Source of the DNA: Candidatus Mycoplasma liparidae
Lineage (GTDB): Bacteria; Bacillota_I; Bacilli_A; Mycoplasmatales; Mycoplasmoidaceae
Length of the DNA: 64,000 nt
Assembly: GCA_009884515.1 (NCBI GenBank)
Contig: RHHX01000002.1
Location: forward strand, 186,001 to 250,000
Direction: 5' to 3'
Each line of letters opens with the position of its first letter. Within the stretch, counting starts at the first letter, position 1. Position numbers and translations under genes: made by a program. The notes under the pieces were generated by a model that worked only from the letters and a program-made list of their open reading frames with translations, was not told the DNA's origin and ran no database searches. This document shows positions 31,091 to 43,000 of the stretch, piece after piece.

Positions 31091-32278
31091 TTATTTAACT
31101 ATTTTAGTAATAGTTCCAGCACCAACAGTTCTTCCGCCTTCTCTAATTGAAAATTTAGAACCTAATTCAAGGGCAACAGGTCTAATCAGTTCAACTGTAA
31201 TTAAAGTGTTATCACCAGGCATAATCATTTCAGTACCTTCTTTTAATTTAATAGCACCAGTTACATCAGTTGTTCTGAAATAAAATTGTGGTCGGTAACC
31301 ATTAAAGATTGGAGTATGTCTACCACCTTCTTCTTTTTTAAGAACATAGATTTCAGCTTCAACAACTGTATGAGGAGTAATTGATTTAGGTTTAGCTAAT
31401 ACTTGACCTCTTTCAACTTCTTCCTTTTTAATACCTCTTAATAAGATTCCAGCATTATCACCAGCTTCAGCATGGTCTAATTGTTTTCTAAACATTTCAA
31501 TACCAGTTACAACAACTTTTTTAGTATCAGTTAATCCAACAATTTCCACTTCTTCATTAAGTTTTAATTGTCCTCTTTCAACTCTACCAGTTACAACAGT
31601 ACCTCTACCAGAAATAGTAAATACGTCTTCAATAGCTAATAAGAATGGTTTATCTTTATCTCTTTCAGGAGTTGGAATATATGAATCAACAGCATCCATT
31701 AATTCAAGGATATTTTTTTCATAATCAGGATCACCTTGAAGAGCTTTAAGAGCAGAACCTCTAATGATCGGAGCATTATCGCCATCAAAACCATATGATG
31801 TTAATAATTCTCTAACTTCCATTTCAACTAATTCTTGCATTTCAGGATCAGTCATAATATCACATTTGTTTAAAAATACTAAGATTTTAGGAACTCCTAC
31901 TTGTCTTGCTAATAGAATATGTTCTCTTGTTTGAGGCATCGGTCCATCAGTTGCAGCAACTACTAAGATAGCTCCATCCATTTGTGCAGCACCAGTAATC
32001 ATGTTTTTAACATAATCAGCATGTCCAGGACAATCAACGTGAGCATAATGTCTTGGTGTTGTTTCATATTCAACATGAGCAGTATTAATTGTAATACCTC
32101 TTGCTTTCTCCTCAGGAGCTGAATCAATAGCAGCATAACTCATTGCTTTTGTTTTGCCATCTTTTTTAGCTAAAACTGTACATATAGCAGCAGTTAGTGT
32201 TGTTTTACCATGATCAATGTGTCCAATAGTACCGATATTAACATGTGGTTTACTTCTATCGAATTTTTGTTTTGCCAT
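31091..32278 (-). CDS. tuf: elongation factor Tu
   Basis: 395 residues, start MAKQKFDRSKPHVNIG at ATG 32278 with GGAG 6 bases upstream; an in-frame TTG four codons earlier overlaps that RBS and is not used. G1 GHIDHGKTT, G2 RGITINTAHVEYE, G3 DCPGHADYV, G4 NKCD, G5 GSALK, then domains 2 and 3 to TKIVK. Delivers aminoacyl-tRNA to the ribosome. Own promoter at about 32310 and a strong terminator, so likely a separate transcript from fusA although it follows it by 93 bp. A decayed 3' fragment lies at 26193-26340. Confidence 0.99.
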   Translation of the reverse strand: MAKQKFDRSKPHVNIGTIGHIDHGKTTLTAAICTVLAKKDGKTKAMSYAAIDSAPEEKARGITINTAHVEYETTPRHYAHVDCPGHADYVKNMITGAAQMDGAILVVAATDGPMPQTREHILLARQVGVPKILVFLNKCDIMTDPEMQELVEMEVRELLTSYGFDGDNAPIIRGSALKALQGDPDYEKNILELMDAVDSYIPTPERDKDKPFLLAIEDVFTISGRGTVVTGRVERGQLKLNEEVEIVGLTDTKKVVVTGIEMFRKQLDHAEAGDNAGILLRGIKKEEVERGQVLAKPKSITPHTVVEAEIYVLKKEEGGRHTPIFNGYRPQFYFRTTDVTGAIKLKEGTEMIMPGDNTLITVELIRPVALELGSKFSIREGGRTVGAGTITKIVK

Positions 32279-32309
32279 TTTGGTCTCCAATTTTACTTAT
32301 CATTAAGTA

Positions 32310-32315
32310 TTATAA
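32310..32315 (-). promoter_or_regulatory. -10 element of tuf
   Basis: TATAAT on the minus strand in the 93-bp fusA-tuf gap, giving a leader of about 25 bases with the GGAG RBS. A second TATAAT-like run overlaps it; no clear -35. Confidence 0.55.
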
Positions 32316-32371
32316 TATAATTTTTAAATTTTTTTGTATTTTAAAATAAGTGTTTATTTTAAAAGTTGTTT

Positions 32372-34459
32372 TTATTTTATTTTTGATAAAGCTATTTTTT
32401 CTGAAATAGATTTTGGTACTTGAGCATAGTGACTAAATTGCATAATATAAGTCCCTCTACCTTGAGTATTACTTCTTAAATCAGTTGCATAACCAAACAT
32501 TTCACTTAAAGGAACTTTTGCCTTAACTGATTGAGCATTACCTCTTTGTTCTTGTCCTTCTAATAATCCTCTTCTTTTCGATAAATCACCTAGAACAGTT
32601 CCCAAATATTCATCAGGAGTAGTTACATCAACAGCCATCATTGGTTCAAGAAGCACAACTTTACAAGTTTTAGCTGCTTCTTTTAAACAAATAGAAGCAG
32701 CAATTTTATAAGCCATACCAGATGAATCGACATCATGGTAAGAACCATCAAATAATGTTGCTTTAATATCAATTAAAGGATATCCTGCAAATGGTCCAGA
32801 TTTCATTGCATCTTTAAGACCGGTTTCAATTTCTTTAATATATTCACCAGGAATTTTCCCACCAACAATTTTATTTTGAAAACTAAAGCCTTGTTCATGA
32901 TTAGGAGTAAATCTAATTTTAACATGACCATATTGACCTTTACCACCTGATTGTTTAATATATTTACCCTCAGCTTCATTTTCAATCGTAAATGTTTCAC
33001 GATATGAAACTTGAGGAGCACCAATATTAACATCAACGCTAAATTCTCTTCTCATTCTATCAACTAGAACATCAAGGTGAAGTTCACCCATTCCGGCAAT
33101 AATAGTTTGACCAGTTTCTTCATCAGTATGAGTTTTAAAGGTTGGGTCTTCTTCAGCTAATTTTTGTAAAGCAACACCCATTTTTTCTTGGTCATTTTTA
33201 GTTTTAGGTTCAACAGCTAAAGAAATTACTGGCTCAGCAAATTCCATTTTTTCTAAAATAATGTGATTTTTTTCATCACATAAAGTATTACCAGTAGTAG
33301 TATCTTTTAATCCAATAATAGCACAGATATCTCCAGCTCTTATTTCATTAATTTCTTCTCTTTCATTAGCATTCATTTTAACTAAACGTGAAACACGTTC
33401 TTTTTTCTCTTTAGAAGAGTTATAGATATATGAACCTTTTGTTAAAACACCAGAATATAATCTTACAAATGTAAGTCGACCAACAAATGGGTCAGTTGCT
33501 ACTTTAAAAGCTAGAGCTGATAATGGTTCGTCATCACTATTAGTTCTAATAGTTTCTTGACCATTATCAAGTACTCCTTTAATATCTGGTACTTCAACTG
33601 GTGAAGGTAAGAATCAAATAATTGCATCTAATAAAGCTTTAACACCTTTGTTTTTAAAGGCAGATCCACAAAGAACTGGAAATAAATTAGTTGATAAAGC
33701 ACCTTTTCTAATACATGTTTTGATTTCATCATTAGAAAGTTCTTTACCATCAAGATATTTTTCAATTATTTTTTCATCAAATTCAACGATATCATCAAGC
33801 ATTTTACTTCTTCATTTTTTCGCATTTTCTAACAAATCAGCTGGAATTGGTTTGATTTTAAAATCTTCACTCTGTTCACCATCGTAATAAATAGCATGCA
33901 TTTCAATTAAATCAATAATTCCAATAAAGTCTTGTTCAGCACCAATTGGTAATTGAACTGGAGTTGCTTTAACTCCTAAACGATCTTTAATTGATTTAAC
34001 AGAATATTCAAAATCAGCGCCAGTTTTATCCATTTTATTAATGAATACAATTCTAGGTACATTATATTTAGTAGCTTGTCTTCAAACAGTTTCAGTTTGT
34101 GGTTCAACTCCATTTTGGCCATCAAGAACAGCAACAGCACCATCTAGTACTCTTAATGATCTTTCAACTTCAATAGTAAAATCAACATGTCCAGGAGTAT
34201 CAATTACATTTAATTGATAAGCATTATCATCGTTTTTAACTTTTCATTCAACATAAGTAGCAGCAGAAGTAATAGTAATACCACGTTCTTTTTCTTGAGC
34301 CATTCAATCCATTGTTGATTGACCATCATGAGTTTCACCGATTTTATGTTTTTTTCCTGAATGGAATAAAATTCTTTCAGTAACTGTTGTTTTTCCAGCA
34401 TCAATATGAGCAATAATACCAAAATTTCTAAAAGTATTAATCGAAAATTTTCTTGCCAT
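32372..34459 (-). CDS. fusA: elongation factor G
   Basis: 695 residues, start ATG 34459 (MARKFSINTFRNFGIIAHID). G1 AHIDAGKTT, G2 RGITITSAATYVEW, G3 DTPGHVDFT, G4 NKMDKTG, and the C-terminal EF-G domains IV and V (GKGQYGHVKIRF, YPLIDIKATLFDGSYHDVDS, ending KSISEKIALSKIK). Translocates tRNA and mRNA on the ribosome. Third gene of rpsL-rpsG-fusA, 20 bp after rpsG. Usual length and no unusual features. Confidence 0.99.
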
Positions 34460-34479
34460 TTTTAAATCCTAATCTAAAA

Positions 34480-34947
34480 TTATCATCTTAAATGTGCAAA
34501 TGCTTTGTTAGCCTCTGCCATTTTATGTGTATCATCTTTTTTCTTAACAGAAGCACCATTTCCTTTTGAAGCATCAATAATTTCATTTGCTAGTTTTTCA
34601 ACCATTGTTTTTTCATTTCTTAATCTAGCATATTGAGTTAATCATCTTAAGGACAATGTTTTTTTTCTAACTGGAGAAACTTCAAGCGGAACTTGAATAT
34701 TAGTTCCACCAATTCTTCTAACTTTTAATTCAAGAGCTGGAGTAATATTTTCAATTGCTTTATCAAAGACATCAATTGCTTTATTACCAGTTTTTTCTTC
34801 AATTAATTTAAAAGCATCATAAATAATTTTTTGAGCTTTTGATTTTTTACCATCTAACATAATTGAACTAATTAATTTAGTAACTATTTTTGAATTATAA
34901 ATTGGATCTGGTAAAACATCTCTTTTTATCGCTTTAGATTTTCTCAT
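34480..34947 (-). CDS. rpsG: 30S ribosomal protein uS7
   Basis: 155 residues, ATG 34947 (MRKSKAIKRDVLPDPIYNSK). Conserved SPVRKKTLSLRWLTQY and the C-terminal NKAFAHLRW, whose final Trp is TGA immediately before TAA; this is direct evidence for code 4. Lies 9 bp after rpsL. Nucleates assembly of the 30S head and, in many bacteria, represses its own operon. Confidence 0.99.
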
Positions 34948-34956
34948 TTTTTACCT

Positions 34957-35376
34957 TTATTTCTTTTCTTTAGGAGCTTTAGCACCATAAAGTGAACGTC
35001 CTTGTTTACGATCTTTAACACCAGCTGTATCAGCAGTACCTCTTACGATATGGTATCTAACACCAGGCAAATCTTTAACACGTCCGCCTCTAATCATTAC
35101 AACACTATGTTCTTGAAGATTATGACCTACACCAGGAATATAAGCTAATACCTCTTGGTTATTACTTAATTTTACTTTTGCATATTTTCTTAAAGCAGAG
35201 TTAGGTTTTTTTGGAGTCATAGTACCAACTCTAGTACAAACACCTCTTTTAAATGGAGCTGGATTGTATTTTGTTTTTTTATTTAATGAATTATAAGTAT
35301 TTAATAAAGCAGGTGATTTTGTTTTCTTAACTCTATCTTTTCTTTCATGAATAATTAATTGTGAAATTGTTGGCAT
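34957..35376 (-). CDS. rpsL: 30S ribosomal protein uS12
   Basis: 139 residues from ATG 35376 (MPTISQLI). A longer in-frame ATG upstream would add 15 non-conserved residues and is not preferred; AAAGAAAG lies just upstream of the chosen start. The streptomycin-related lysines in PKKPNSALRKYAKV and GGRVKDLPGVRYH are wild type. First gene of the rpsL-rpsG-fusA operon. Confidence 0.98.
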   Translation of the reverse strand: MPTISQLIIHERKDRVKKTKSPALLNTYNSLNKKTKYNPAPFKRGVCTRVGTMTPKKPNSALRKYAKVKLSNNQEVLAYIPGVGHNLQEHSVVMIRGGRVKDLPGVRYHIVRGTADTAGVKDRKQGRSLYGAKAPKEKK

Positions 35377-35459
35377 TTTTTTCTTTCTTTTATTATGTAA
35401 GTTTTTGCTCTTAACAAACAACTTGTATCAGTGGATTTTTTTGCAAAAAAATCTTTAAA

Positions 35460-35518
35460 AAATATAACTTTTTCATTATACATTAAATAATGCAAATAAT
35501 GAACAAAAAGTTATATTT
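35460..35518 (-). promoter_or_regulatory. rpsL promoter inside a 14-bp inverted repeat
   Basis: Arms AAATATAACTTTTT (35460-35473) and its reverse complement (35505-35518) enclose 31 bp. On the minus strand this holds GTTCAT, about 18 bases, then TATAAT (35475-35480), giving a start near 35467 and a leader of about 90 bases. The inverted repeat also lies just beyond the upstream operon's last stop codon (35522) and could serve as its terminator. Confidence 0.6.
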
Positions 35519-35521
35519 AAA

Positions 35522-35944
35522 TTATGTGAAATACGGGAAAAATGAAGCTCTTATCATTAATATCACAACACAAATTGCGATTAATAATCCAATTAGATAA
35601 ACAACTCACATAAAGATATGAAAGCTCTTATCACTACTGACCCCATTAACTCCCGTCATTCAAGATGAAAATAGTCAAATTACTGGAGCAAACATTAAAA
35701 TAAAACCAGTAAAAGTTAAATAACTAGCAGCATCAATATATGTTCTATTTCTTTCAAAAATAATTGCTAATTGTTCATCAAATTTTCCATAAATAAAAAT
35801 TAGAGAAATTGAAAAAGTAATTAAGCTCATTAATAATAAAATACTTGAATATATTCAAGATTTTTTAACACCATTTTTTGTTTTTAAAAAACGATCAACT
35901 GATTCAATAAATGTTTTTTCTACTCTAAAAGTTTTTTCTGCCAT
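35522..35944 (-). CDS. small membrane protein, three predicted transmembrane segments
   Basis: 140 residues; its ATG (35944) follows the rbfA TAA with no gap, so it is the last gene of the rpsB-rpoBC-nusA-infB-rbfA string. A basic cytoplasmic N-terminus (KTFRVEKTF, then RFLKTKNGVKKSW) is followed by hydrophobic stretches at about residues 30-52, 74-94 and 110-132. No family motif is recognised. Coupling to rbfA suggests co-expression, not necessarily a translation function. Confidence 0.8.
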
Positions 35945-36292
35945 TTATTTTTCCTCTTTATGGATTTCACTAATAATTTTATCAATTTTTTCAGCATGTT
36001 CAATAGATAAGTCATGAAAGAAGGTAATTCTAGGTGTTTTAAAGAGATCAAGTTCATGAGCAATTTCAGCTCTGAAAAGAGCAGTTAATTTTTGAAAGTT
36101 TTCTAAAATTAATGCTTTTTCTTCTCGTTTTTGACAATCAAGATAAACTTTAGCGTTATTTAAATTGCGATCTAATTTAACATAACTAACACGAGCCATC
36201 TTAACGTATTTATTAGTAATTTTAAAAACAATAGTTTTATTTATTCGGTCTTGAATAACTGATTCATATCTTTGAATTTTGTAATTATTCAT
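35945..36292 (-). CDS. rbfA: ribosome-binding factor A
   Basis: 115 residues, start ATG 36292 (MNNYKIQRYESVIQDRIN), whose first bases overlap the infB stop. The KH-like core includes VSYVKLDRNLNNAKVYLDC, then AEIAHELDLFKTPRITF and DLSIEHAEKIDKII, as in RbfA. Assists late 30S maturation, binding near helix 1 of 16S rRNA. An upstream in-frame TTG would add 5 residues and is less likely. Confidence 0.92.
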   Translation of the reverse strand: MNNYKIQRYESVIQDRINKTIVFKITNKYVKMARVSYVKLDRNLNNAKVYLDCQKREEKALILENFQKLTALFRAEIAHELDLFKTPRITFFHDLSIEHAEKIDKIISEIHKEEK

Positions 36293-38129
36293 ATTGTTTT
36301 TTTCCAACTACTTCAAAAATTTCAATTACATCACCTTCTTTAAGATCATTAAAGTTCTTAATAGTAAAACCACATTCTCGTCCTTCTTTAACTTCATTAA
36401 CAGGTTCTTTATTTGTTTTTAAAGTTTTAATTTCAGAAGTATAGATAACAACGTTATCACGAATAACACGAGCTTTAGCTCCTTTAACGATCTTACCACT
36501 ATCAACTTTTACCCCACAAATAGTTCCGACATCACTATGTCTTCATATTTGTAATATTTTAGCTTCACCAATAATATTATCTGAATAGATAATATCTAAA
36601 GAACCTTTTAAAATATTTTCAATTTCATCTTTTAATTTATAAATAATATCAAAAGTTAAAATTTCAACATTAGTTTGTTTAGCAATATTAAGCACATTTT
36701 TATTAGGTCTAATATTAAAACCAATAATAAAAGATTTCGAAGATTGTGCTAATTTAACTTCACTTTCAGTAATTCCGCCAGTAGCAGCTCTAATAATGGT
36801 TGTAGTTGCCCCATTAACATTAATTCTACTAATAATAGCTTTAACAGCTTCAAGTGATCCATGAAAATCTGTTTTAATAATTAAGTTAATATTTTTATAT
36901 TCACCAGAAATAATTTTTGCTCTTATTTCACTATTTTGACTATTTGCATTAGTTAAATTATTGATTTTATTTTTTTGAATATCCGCTATTTTTTTAGCTT
37001 CTTTTTCATTATTAAAAGCTAAAAGATTTGTTCCTAATTCAGGAATAATATCAAGACCAGCAATTCTAACAGGTTGAGATGGTCCTGCTTTCAATAATAT
37101 TTTATTATTTTCATCATGCATGATTTTAATTTTTCCAAAACTAGAACCAACAACAACAAAGTCATTTTTATTTAAAGTTCCACCTTTAATTAAAACAGTA
37201 GCAACTGGGCCAAATCCTTTATCAAGATTTGATTCAATAACAACTCCATTAGCAAAACGATCTGGATTAGCTTTTAATTCAAGCATTTCACTTGTTAAAA
37301 GAATTGCCTCTAATAATTCATTTAAACCAGTACCAACTTTAGCTGAACCTTTAATAACAATAGTATCTCCACCTCATTCTTCACTAATAACATTTTTTTC
37401 ATTAAGCATGCTTAATATTTTTTCAGGATTAGCATTTTCTTTATCCATTTTATTAATAAAAACAATTAAGGGAACCTTAGCAGCTTTTGCATGATCAATT
37501 GCTTCTTCTGTTTGAGGTTTTAAGCCATCATCAGCACCAATTACTAATACAATAATATCGGTAATATTAGCACCTCTAGCTCTCATTTCACTAAATATTT
37601 CATGTCCTGGAGTATCAATAAATGTTATTTTATGTTCTCCAGTTTCAACTTGATAAGCACCAATATGTTGTGTAATGCCACCAGCTTCAGAATCAACTAC
37701 TGATGTTTTTCTAATACTATCTAATAATGTCGTTTTACCATGATCAACATGTCCCATTATGGTAACAATAGGACTTCTTGGTTTTAATGTTTCTGCATTA
37801 TCTTCTTTTTCAAAATTGATTAAATCAATCACGTTTTCATAATTAATTTCTTCATCAATTTGAAAATCAAGATCATTTTCAAGACAAACTTCAGCTATTT
37901 GATCTTTTGATAAAATAGAGTTTACATTTAAAATGATTGCTGGTTTTGAAAGAAAGAAATATTTGATAATTGAACCAGCTGATATTGATAATTTTTCTGA
38001 TAAATCATTAACTGAAAGCGGAGATGTATAAGTAAAAACTTTATTTTTAACGCCGATATCAACTTCTTTTATATAATCTTTAATATTAATTAATTTTCGA
38101 TTATCAACTTTCTTATTTTTTTTAGCCAT
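36285..38129 (-). CDS. infB: translation initiation factor IF-2
   Basis: 614 residues, ATG 38129, with the stop codon of rnpM overlapping its first base. An IF2_N domain (VNDLSEKLSISAGSIIKYFF, residues 40-60) precedes the GTPase domain: G1 IMGHVDHGKTTLLD, G3 DTPGHEIF, G4 NKMDK, then SEEWGGDT. C-terminal domains include TDFHGSLEAVKAI and the final VVEVFEIVGKKQYE. Short as in other mollicutes, lacking the long N-terminal region of E. coli IF2. Positions fMet-tRNA on the 30S subunit. Confidence 0.98.
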
Positions 38130-38389
38130 TATATAACCTCACACATCTTAAACATTTCATCAAATGTTTCATCTTTTGTTTTAATTTTAAACCTTTTTAA
38201 AATTAAATCATTATTTTTTAATTTCATTATTAAAGTTTTATCTTTAAGAATGTAAAACCCTCGGTGTTTAAAAAAATTATCATTATCAATAATAATTTCA
38301 TTTTCATGAATTATTAATCTAATTAAATTTTTTTTTTCAGTTTTAGTTCTTGAAAAAGTACAAGTTCTATTATTCGTCTTTTTTATCAT
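38129..38389 (-). CDS. rnpM: YlxR/RnpM-family RNA-binding protein
   Basis: 86 residues from ATG 38389 (MIKKTNNRTCTFSRTK), beginning within the last codons of nusA (20-bp overlap). The YlxR fold is seen in RTCTFSRTKTEKKNLIRLI, followed by a strand and HRGFYIL, equivalent to GRGAYLC of the family; the second Cys pair is missing. In Bacillus this protein modulates RNase P. The nusA-ylxR-infB order is the classic one. An upstream ATG at 38410 is possible. Confidence 0.85.
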   Translation of the reverse strand: MIKKTNNRTCTFSRTKTEKKNLIRLIIHENEIIIDNDNFFKHRGFYILKDKTLIMKLKNNDLILKRFKIKTKDETFDEMFKMCEVI

Positions 38390-39911
38390 TATTAACGTTC
38401 TTAATTTCACTTAAGAATTCTTCTTCAAGTTCCTTTAAATCTTCTGAGAAATAAAAACTTTCTTCAGAAGTGTTTTGAAAGTCATTTTGATTATTACTTT
38501 GAAAATTATTACTCATATTAAAATTAGCAACTTGATATTCACTGTTTTCATATTCTGAAAGTCGGTTATATGATTGCATAGCATCATCATTAGTTTGGTG
38601 ATTATATCTTGGAGAAACATAGTTTAGGTTACCAAATGATTCAATTGTTTCAAATATGATTCCTTCAAATTGAGCATCTTTTAAGTTTTTTAAATCAACT
38701 TTTAAATTTAATAATTGGGCAATTAGTTTAATATTTTTACCTTCTCTACCTAAAATAATTGGAAAAGATTCATCAGTAACAATTACAGTCATTTGACTTT
38801 CATTAGGGTTTTCCTTATCTTCAAGATATTCTAAACCAATAACATTATCAACACCACAAGCTAAGATTGTCATTTTTTTAATATCTTCATCATATCTAAT
38901 GATTTCTATTTTTTCACCATTTAAAGCTTGAGATAATTGTTTAACTCTACTACCTTTTGGTCCAATACAAATTGCAACTGGATTATGAGAAATAAAATTT
39001 GAACTAACAGCAATTTTAACTTTAAAACCAGCTATTCTACTAATAGCATTAATCGTAATATCACCATTTTGAATTTCAGGAACTAAGGTTGAATAGATTT
39101 TTTTTACATAATCCTTATCAGCTCTTGATAAAACAACAGGTCAACCTTTAGAGTTTTCCTTAACCTCTTTAATTAGGAAATTATATGATTCACCTTCTTT
39201 TAAGATTTCACCAGGAATAGTTTCTTTTCTAGCAAGATAACCAAAAGTTTTTACGTATTTTTCTCTATCTCTAGAATTGCTTGCTTTTGTCAAATCAATT
39301 AAAAATCCACTTGAACCATCTCTTCTATCAACAGAACATTTAATGATTTCACCAATTTTGTCTTTTCATTCATCATAAACATTTTGGTTGTTGATTTCAT
39401 TAATTTGTTGTTTTAATTGTTGAAAAATATATAAAACATCTCTTTTTTGAAGATTTTTTTCATCATTAATATTGTATGTTTCATAATAAATATCACCAAC
39501 TTTATAATCTTTTAAAGGATCATGATTTTTCATATCAGCTAGTTTTATTTCAAATAAATCATCAATATCAGTATCATTACTAACGACATTAAATAATCTT
39601 TTAGCAAAGATAGTACCTAAATCAGGATCAATTTTAATTTCTAAAATACATCTTTCTTCGCTCATTATTTTATCAAAGTTTCTAATAAAAATTGTTTCAA
39701 CAAGTTCAGCAACTTTGTTTCTTGAAATATTATGTTCTTTACTTAAAAGGTTAATATAGTCAACAATGTTTTTAGACTTGTATTCATTAATAGCATCATT
39801 AATATCGAAGTTATGTTTTTCTAAATATTTTAGAGCAACAGTTTCATTTGTTAATATTGGTATTTGAATCATTAGTTCTTTAATAGTTTTTTTTAATTTT
39901 GAATTTTGCAT
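38370..39911 (-). CDS. nusA: transcription factor NusA with N-terminal UBA-like extension
   Basis: 513 residues from ATG 39911 (MQNSKLKKTIKELM), with GGAG 6 bases upstream; a further ATG at 39941 has GGAGG about 10 bases upstream and would add 10 residues. The S1 domain covers about 170-240, the KH domains about 245-400 (NPVAICIGPKGSRVKQ, then ILGREGKNIKLIAQLL). Canonical NusA N-terminal helices begin about residue 58 (YINLLSKEHNISRNKVAELV). The preceding 55 residues include ETVALKYLEKHNFDINDAIN, which resembles a UBA/EF-Ts-N helix bundle, not usual in NusA. The C-terminus is acidic. Follows rpoC directly; rimP is absent. Confidence 0.93.
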
Positions 39912-39970
39912 AAATCTCCGAGTAAATGAAAAAAATAACATAGAGTTTAAACCTCCATATTAATTTTTTT

Positions 39971-39997
39971 TAGTATTAAATTAACACTTTAATACTA
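39971..39997. promoter_or_regulatory. perfect stem-loop between rpoC and nusA
   Basis: TAGTATTAAA, 7-base loop, then its complement, in the gap between rpoC and nusA. On the minus (transcribed) strand the stem is followed by A8 and then the nusA RBS, not by U, so it is not a normal terminator. An RNA-processing or regulatory leader element is possible. Confidence 0.5.
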
Positions 39998-40015
39998 ACA
40001 TATTTTGAATTATTT

Positions 40016-43000
40016 TTAATAATCAAAGATGTAAACTTCAGGTTTTTTAGCATCAATTGATTCATCAATTACTTCAAGACCTGTTCCAATTGGAACTAAG
40101 TGTCCTAAGATAACATTTTCTTTAATTCCAATTAATTCATCAACTTGACCTCTAACAGCTGCATTTGTTAAGATTTTCTTTGTATCTTGGAAAGATGCTG
40201 CTGATAAAAATGAATCAGATTTACCGGGTACATCTTCTAAACCAAAGATTTGATAAACAGCAAAAATTGGTTGTTTATTTTTATTTAACAAAGCATTATT
40301 TTCAGCTTTTAAATTATTGATATTAATTGGTGAACCAATAAAGTATTTTGAATCTCCAGGATTAACAATTTTTAATTTAGATGTTAATTGACGAATAATA
40401 ACTTCAATGTATTTATCTGAAATATTAATTCCTTGTAAACGATAGATTTGTTGAACTTCTCTAATCATATATTCACGTACAGCATTAACACCTGCAATTA
40501 ATAATAATTCATGTAAATCAATTGAACCTTCAGTAATTTTACTACCGCAATAAATAATATCATTAACCCTAACTTTAATTTTTTGTTTTGAGTTAGCAAT
40601 ATATTCTCTTCTTTCAATAGTGTTTTCAACAACTACAATTTTTTTGTTTTCTTCTTCATCAAAATTAATTTCAACTACTCTTCCACTAATTTCAGAAATA
40701 ACTGATTTTTCTCATTCCTTTGGAGGAATACAATCAAATAATTGTTTAAGTCTTTCAAACCCTTGAGTAATACTGCTACCACCAGCAACACCACCAGTAT
40801 GGAACGTTCTCATTGTAAGTTGAGTACCAGGTTCACCAATTGATTGAGCAGCAATAATACCAACAGCAGTACCTGTTTTAATTAATTCATTCGTTGATAA
40901 ATCAATTCCAAAACATTTTTGACAAATACCATGTTTATTTTGACAATGAAGTGGAGATCTTACGATTACTTCTTCAATGTTAGCATCTTCAATTTTTTGA
41001 GCAATATTTTCATCAATTATTTTACCCATTAAAACAATTTTTTCTTGCGTTTCAGGGTGAATAATATCTATAAAAGAAAATCTATTAAAAATTCTGTCAT
41101 ATAGCGATTCAACTAGTGAATTATCAACATCATTGATAATTTTTCTAACAACTAAACCAGAGTTTGTTGAACAATCAGCATTATTAATAATAACTTCTTG
41201 AGCTGCATCTACTAATTTTCTAGTCATATAACCAGCTTTAGAAGTTTTAAGAGCAGTATCAGTCATTCCTTTTCTTGCACCATATGATGAGTTAAAGAAT
41301 TCAGATATTGATAAACCTTCCATAAATGAATGTTTAATTGGAATTTCAATTGTATCTCTAATAATCGAAGTTTTTTGTTTTTGGTCATAGTTATATGACT
41401 TAGACATTAATCCTCTCATCCCTACTAATTGTGTAAAGTTAGAAATATTACCTCTAGCTCCTGATTGCGACATAATAATAATTGAGTTATTTTTATATTC
41501 TTCACTAGAAACTAGGTTTTCAATATCATTTGTAACTAATTTTTTAACATCATTTCATTTATCAATAACTTTTTTATATCTTTCATCTTCTGTTAAAAGA
41601 CCTTTGTGATATTGTCTTTTTAACATAGCAACAGCTTTATTAGCTTCTTGGAAATATTTTTCTTTCGTATCTTCGTATTTTGGAATATCAAAAAGTGAAA
41701 TTGAAATTGAACTTTTTGTTGAATATTCAAATCCTAAAGATTTTATTTGATCTAAAATAGGTGGAATTTCAGTTCTACCAAGTTCAATATAAAGTTTATT
41801 AATTAATTTCGAAAAAGTTTTTTTATCAAAAGCTTTTTTGTTAGTTCTATTTTTAATAAATTCTCTAATATCAGTTCCAGGTTTTGCAATATCTTCATCA
41901 ATATTTAAAGGTAATACTTCAGCATTATTAATAAAATCAAAAGTACTAGGGAAAATATCATTTAAAATTAATTTTCCGGGAGTAGTAATTAATAACCCTT
42001 TAGCATTAATTTTTTTCTCTTTTAAAAAATCACTTCTAATAGCAATAACTGAATGAGTATGCACTCTTTTATTTAATAAATATTTATAAATTTCATTCAG
42101 ATCATTAAATATTAGACCAGAACCAACTTTATCTTTGTCTTCAATTGTTAAGTAATAATTACCTAAAATCATATCTTGAGTTGGAGTAACGATTGGTTTA
42201 CCATCTTTTGGACCTAGGATATGTCAAGGAGCTAGTAAAATATTTCGAGCTTCATCAATTGCTTTTTGACCTAAAGGAACATGAACAGCCATTTGATCTC
42301 CATCAAAATCAGCATTAAATGCTGGTGTTACTAATGGATGTAATCTAATTGCTTTACCTTCAATCATTCTTGGTTCAAAAGCTTGAATACCAAGTCTATG
42401 TAAAGTTGGTGCTCTATTTAAAATAACTGGTCTTGATTTAATTACCTTTTTAACGATATCTCAAATAACATCATCTTGTTTTGCAATTAATTGTTCAGCA
42501 TCACGAATATTTTTAGCAATTGGAGTTTGAGCAATTAAACTATCATGTTCTCTTCTTTTAATTAATTCATGAATAATAAAAGGTTTGAACAATTTTAAAA
42601 TCATAATTGTCGGAATTCCAACTTCATACATTTTTAGTTCAGGACCAACAACAATAACAGAACGACCAGAATAGTCTACTCTTTTACCTAATAAGTTTTG
42701 TCTAAATAAACCTTGTTTACCTTTTAAATAATTTGATAAAGATTTAAGTGGTTTTCGGTCTTTTGATAATTGTGGTTTTTTCTTAGATGAGTTATCAAAT
42801 AAAGCATCAACAGCTTCTTGTAACATCCTTTTTTCATTGTTAACTAATGTTGCAGGTGCTTTTGCTTCAATCATTTTTTTCAAACGATCATTTCTAATGA
42901 TTATTTTACGATAGAAATTATTAATATTACTAGTCGTAAATTTACCCCCATCTAATTGAATAATTGGTCTTGTATCAGGTGGTGTTACTGGAATAACATT

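Noticed and set aside
32279..32290. An EF-Tu start four codons upstream (TTG)
   Set aside because: That codon lies inside the GGAG ribosome-binding site; MAKQKF is the conserved EF-Tu start.
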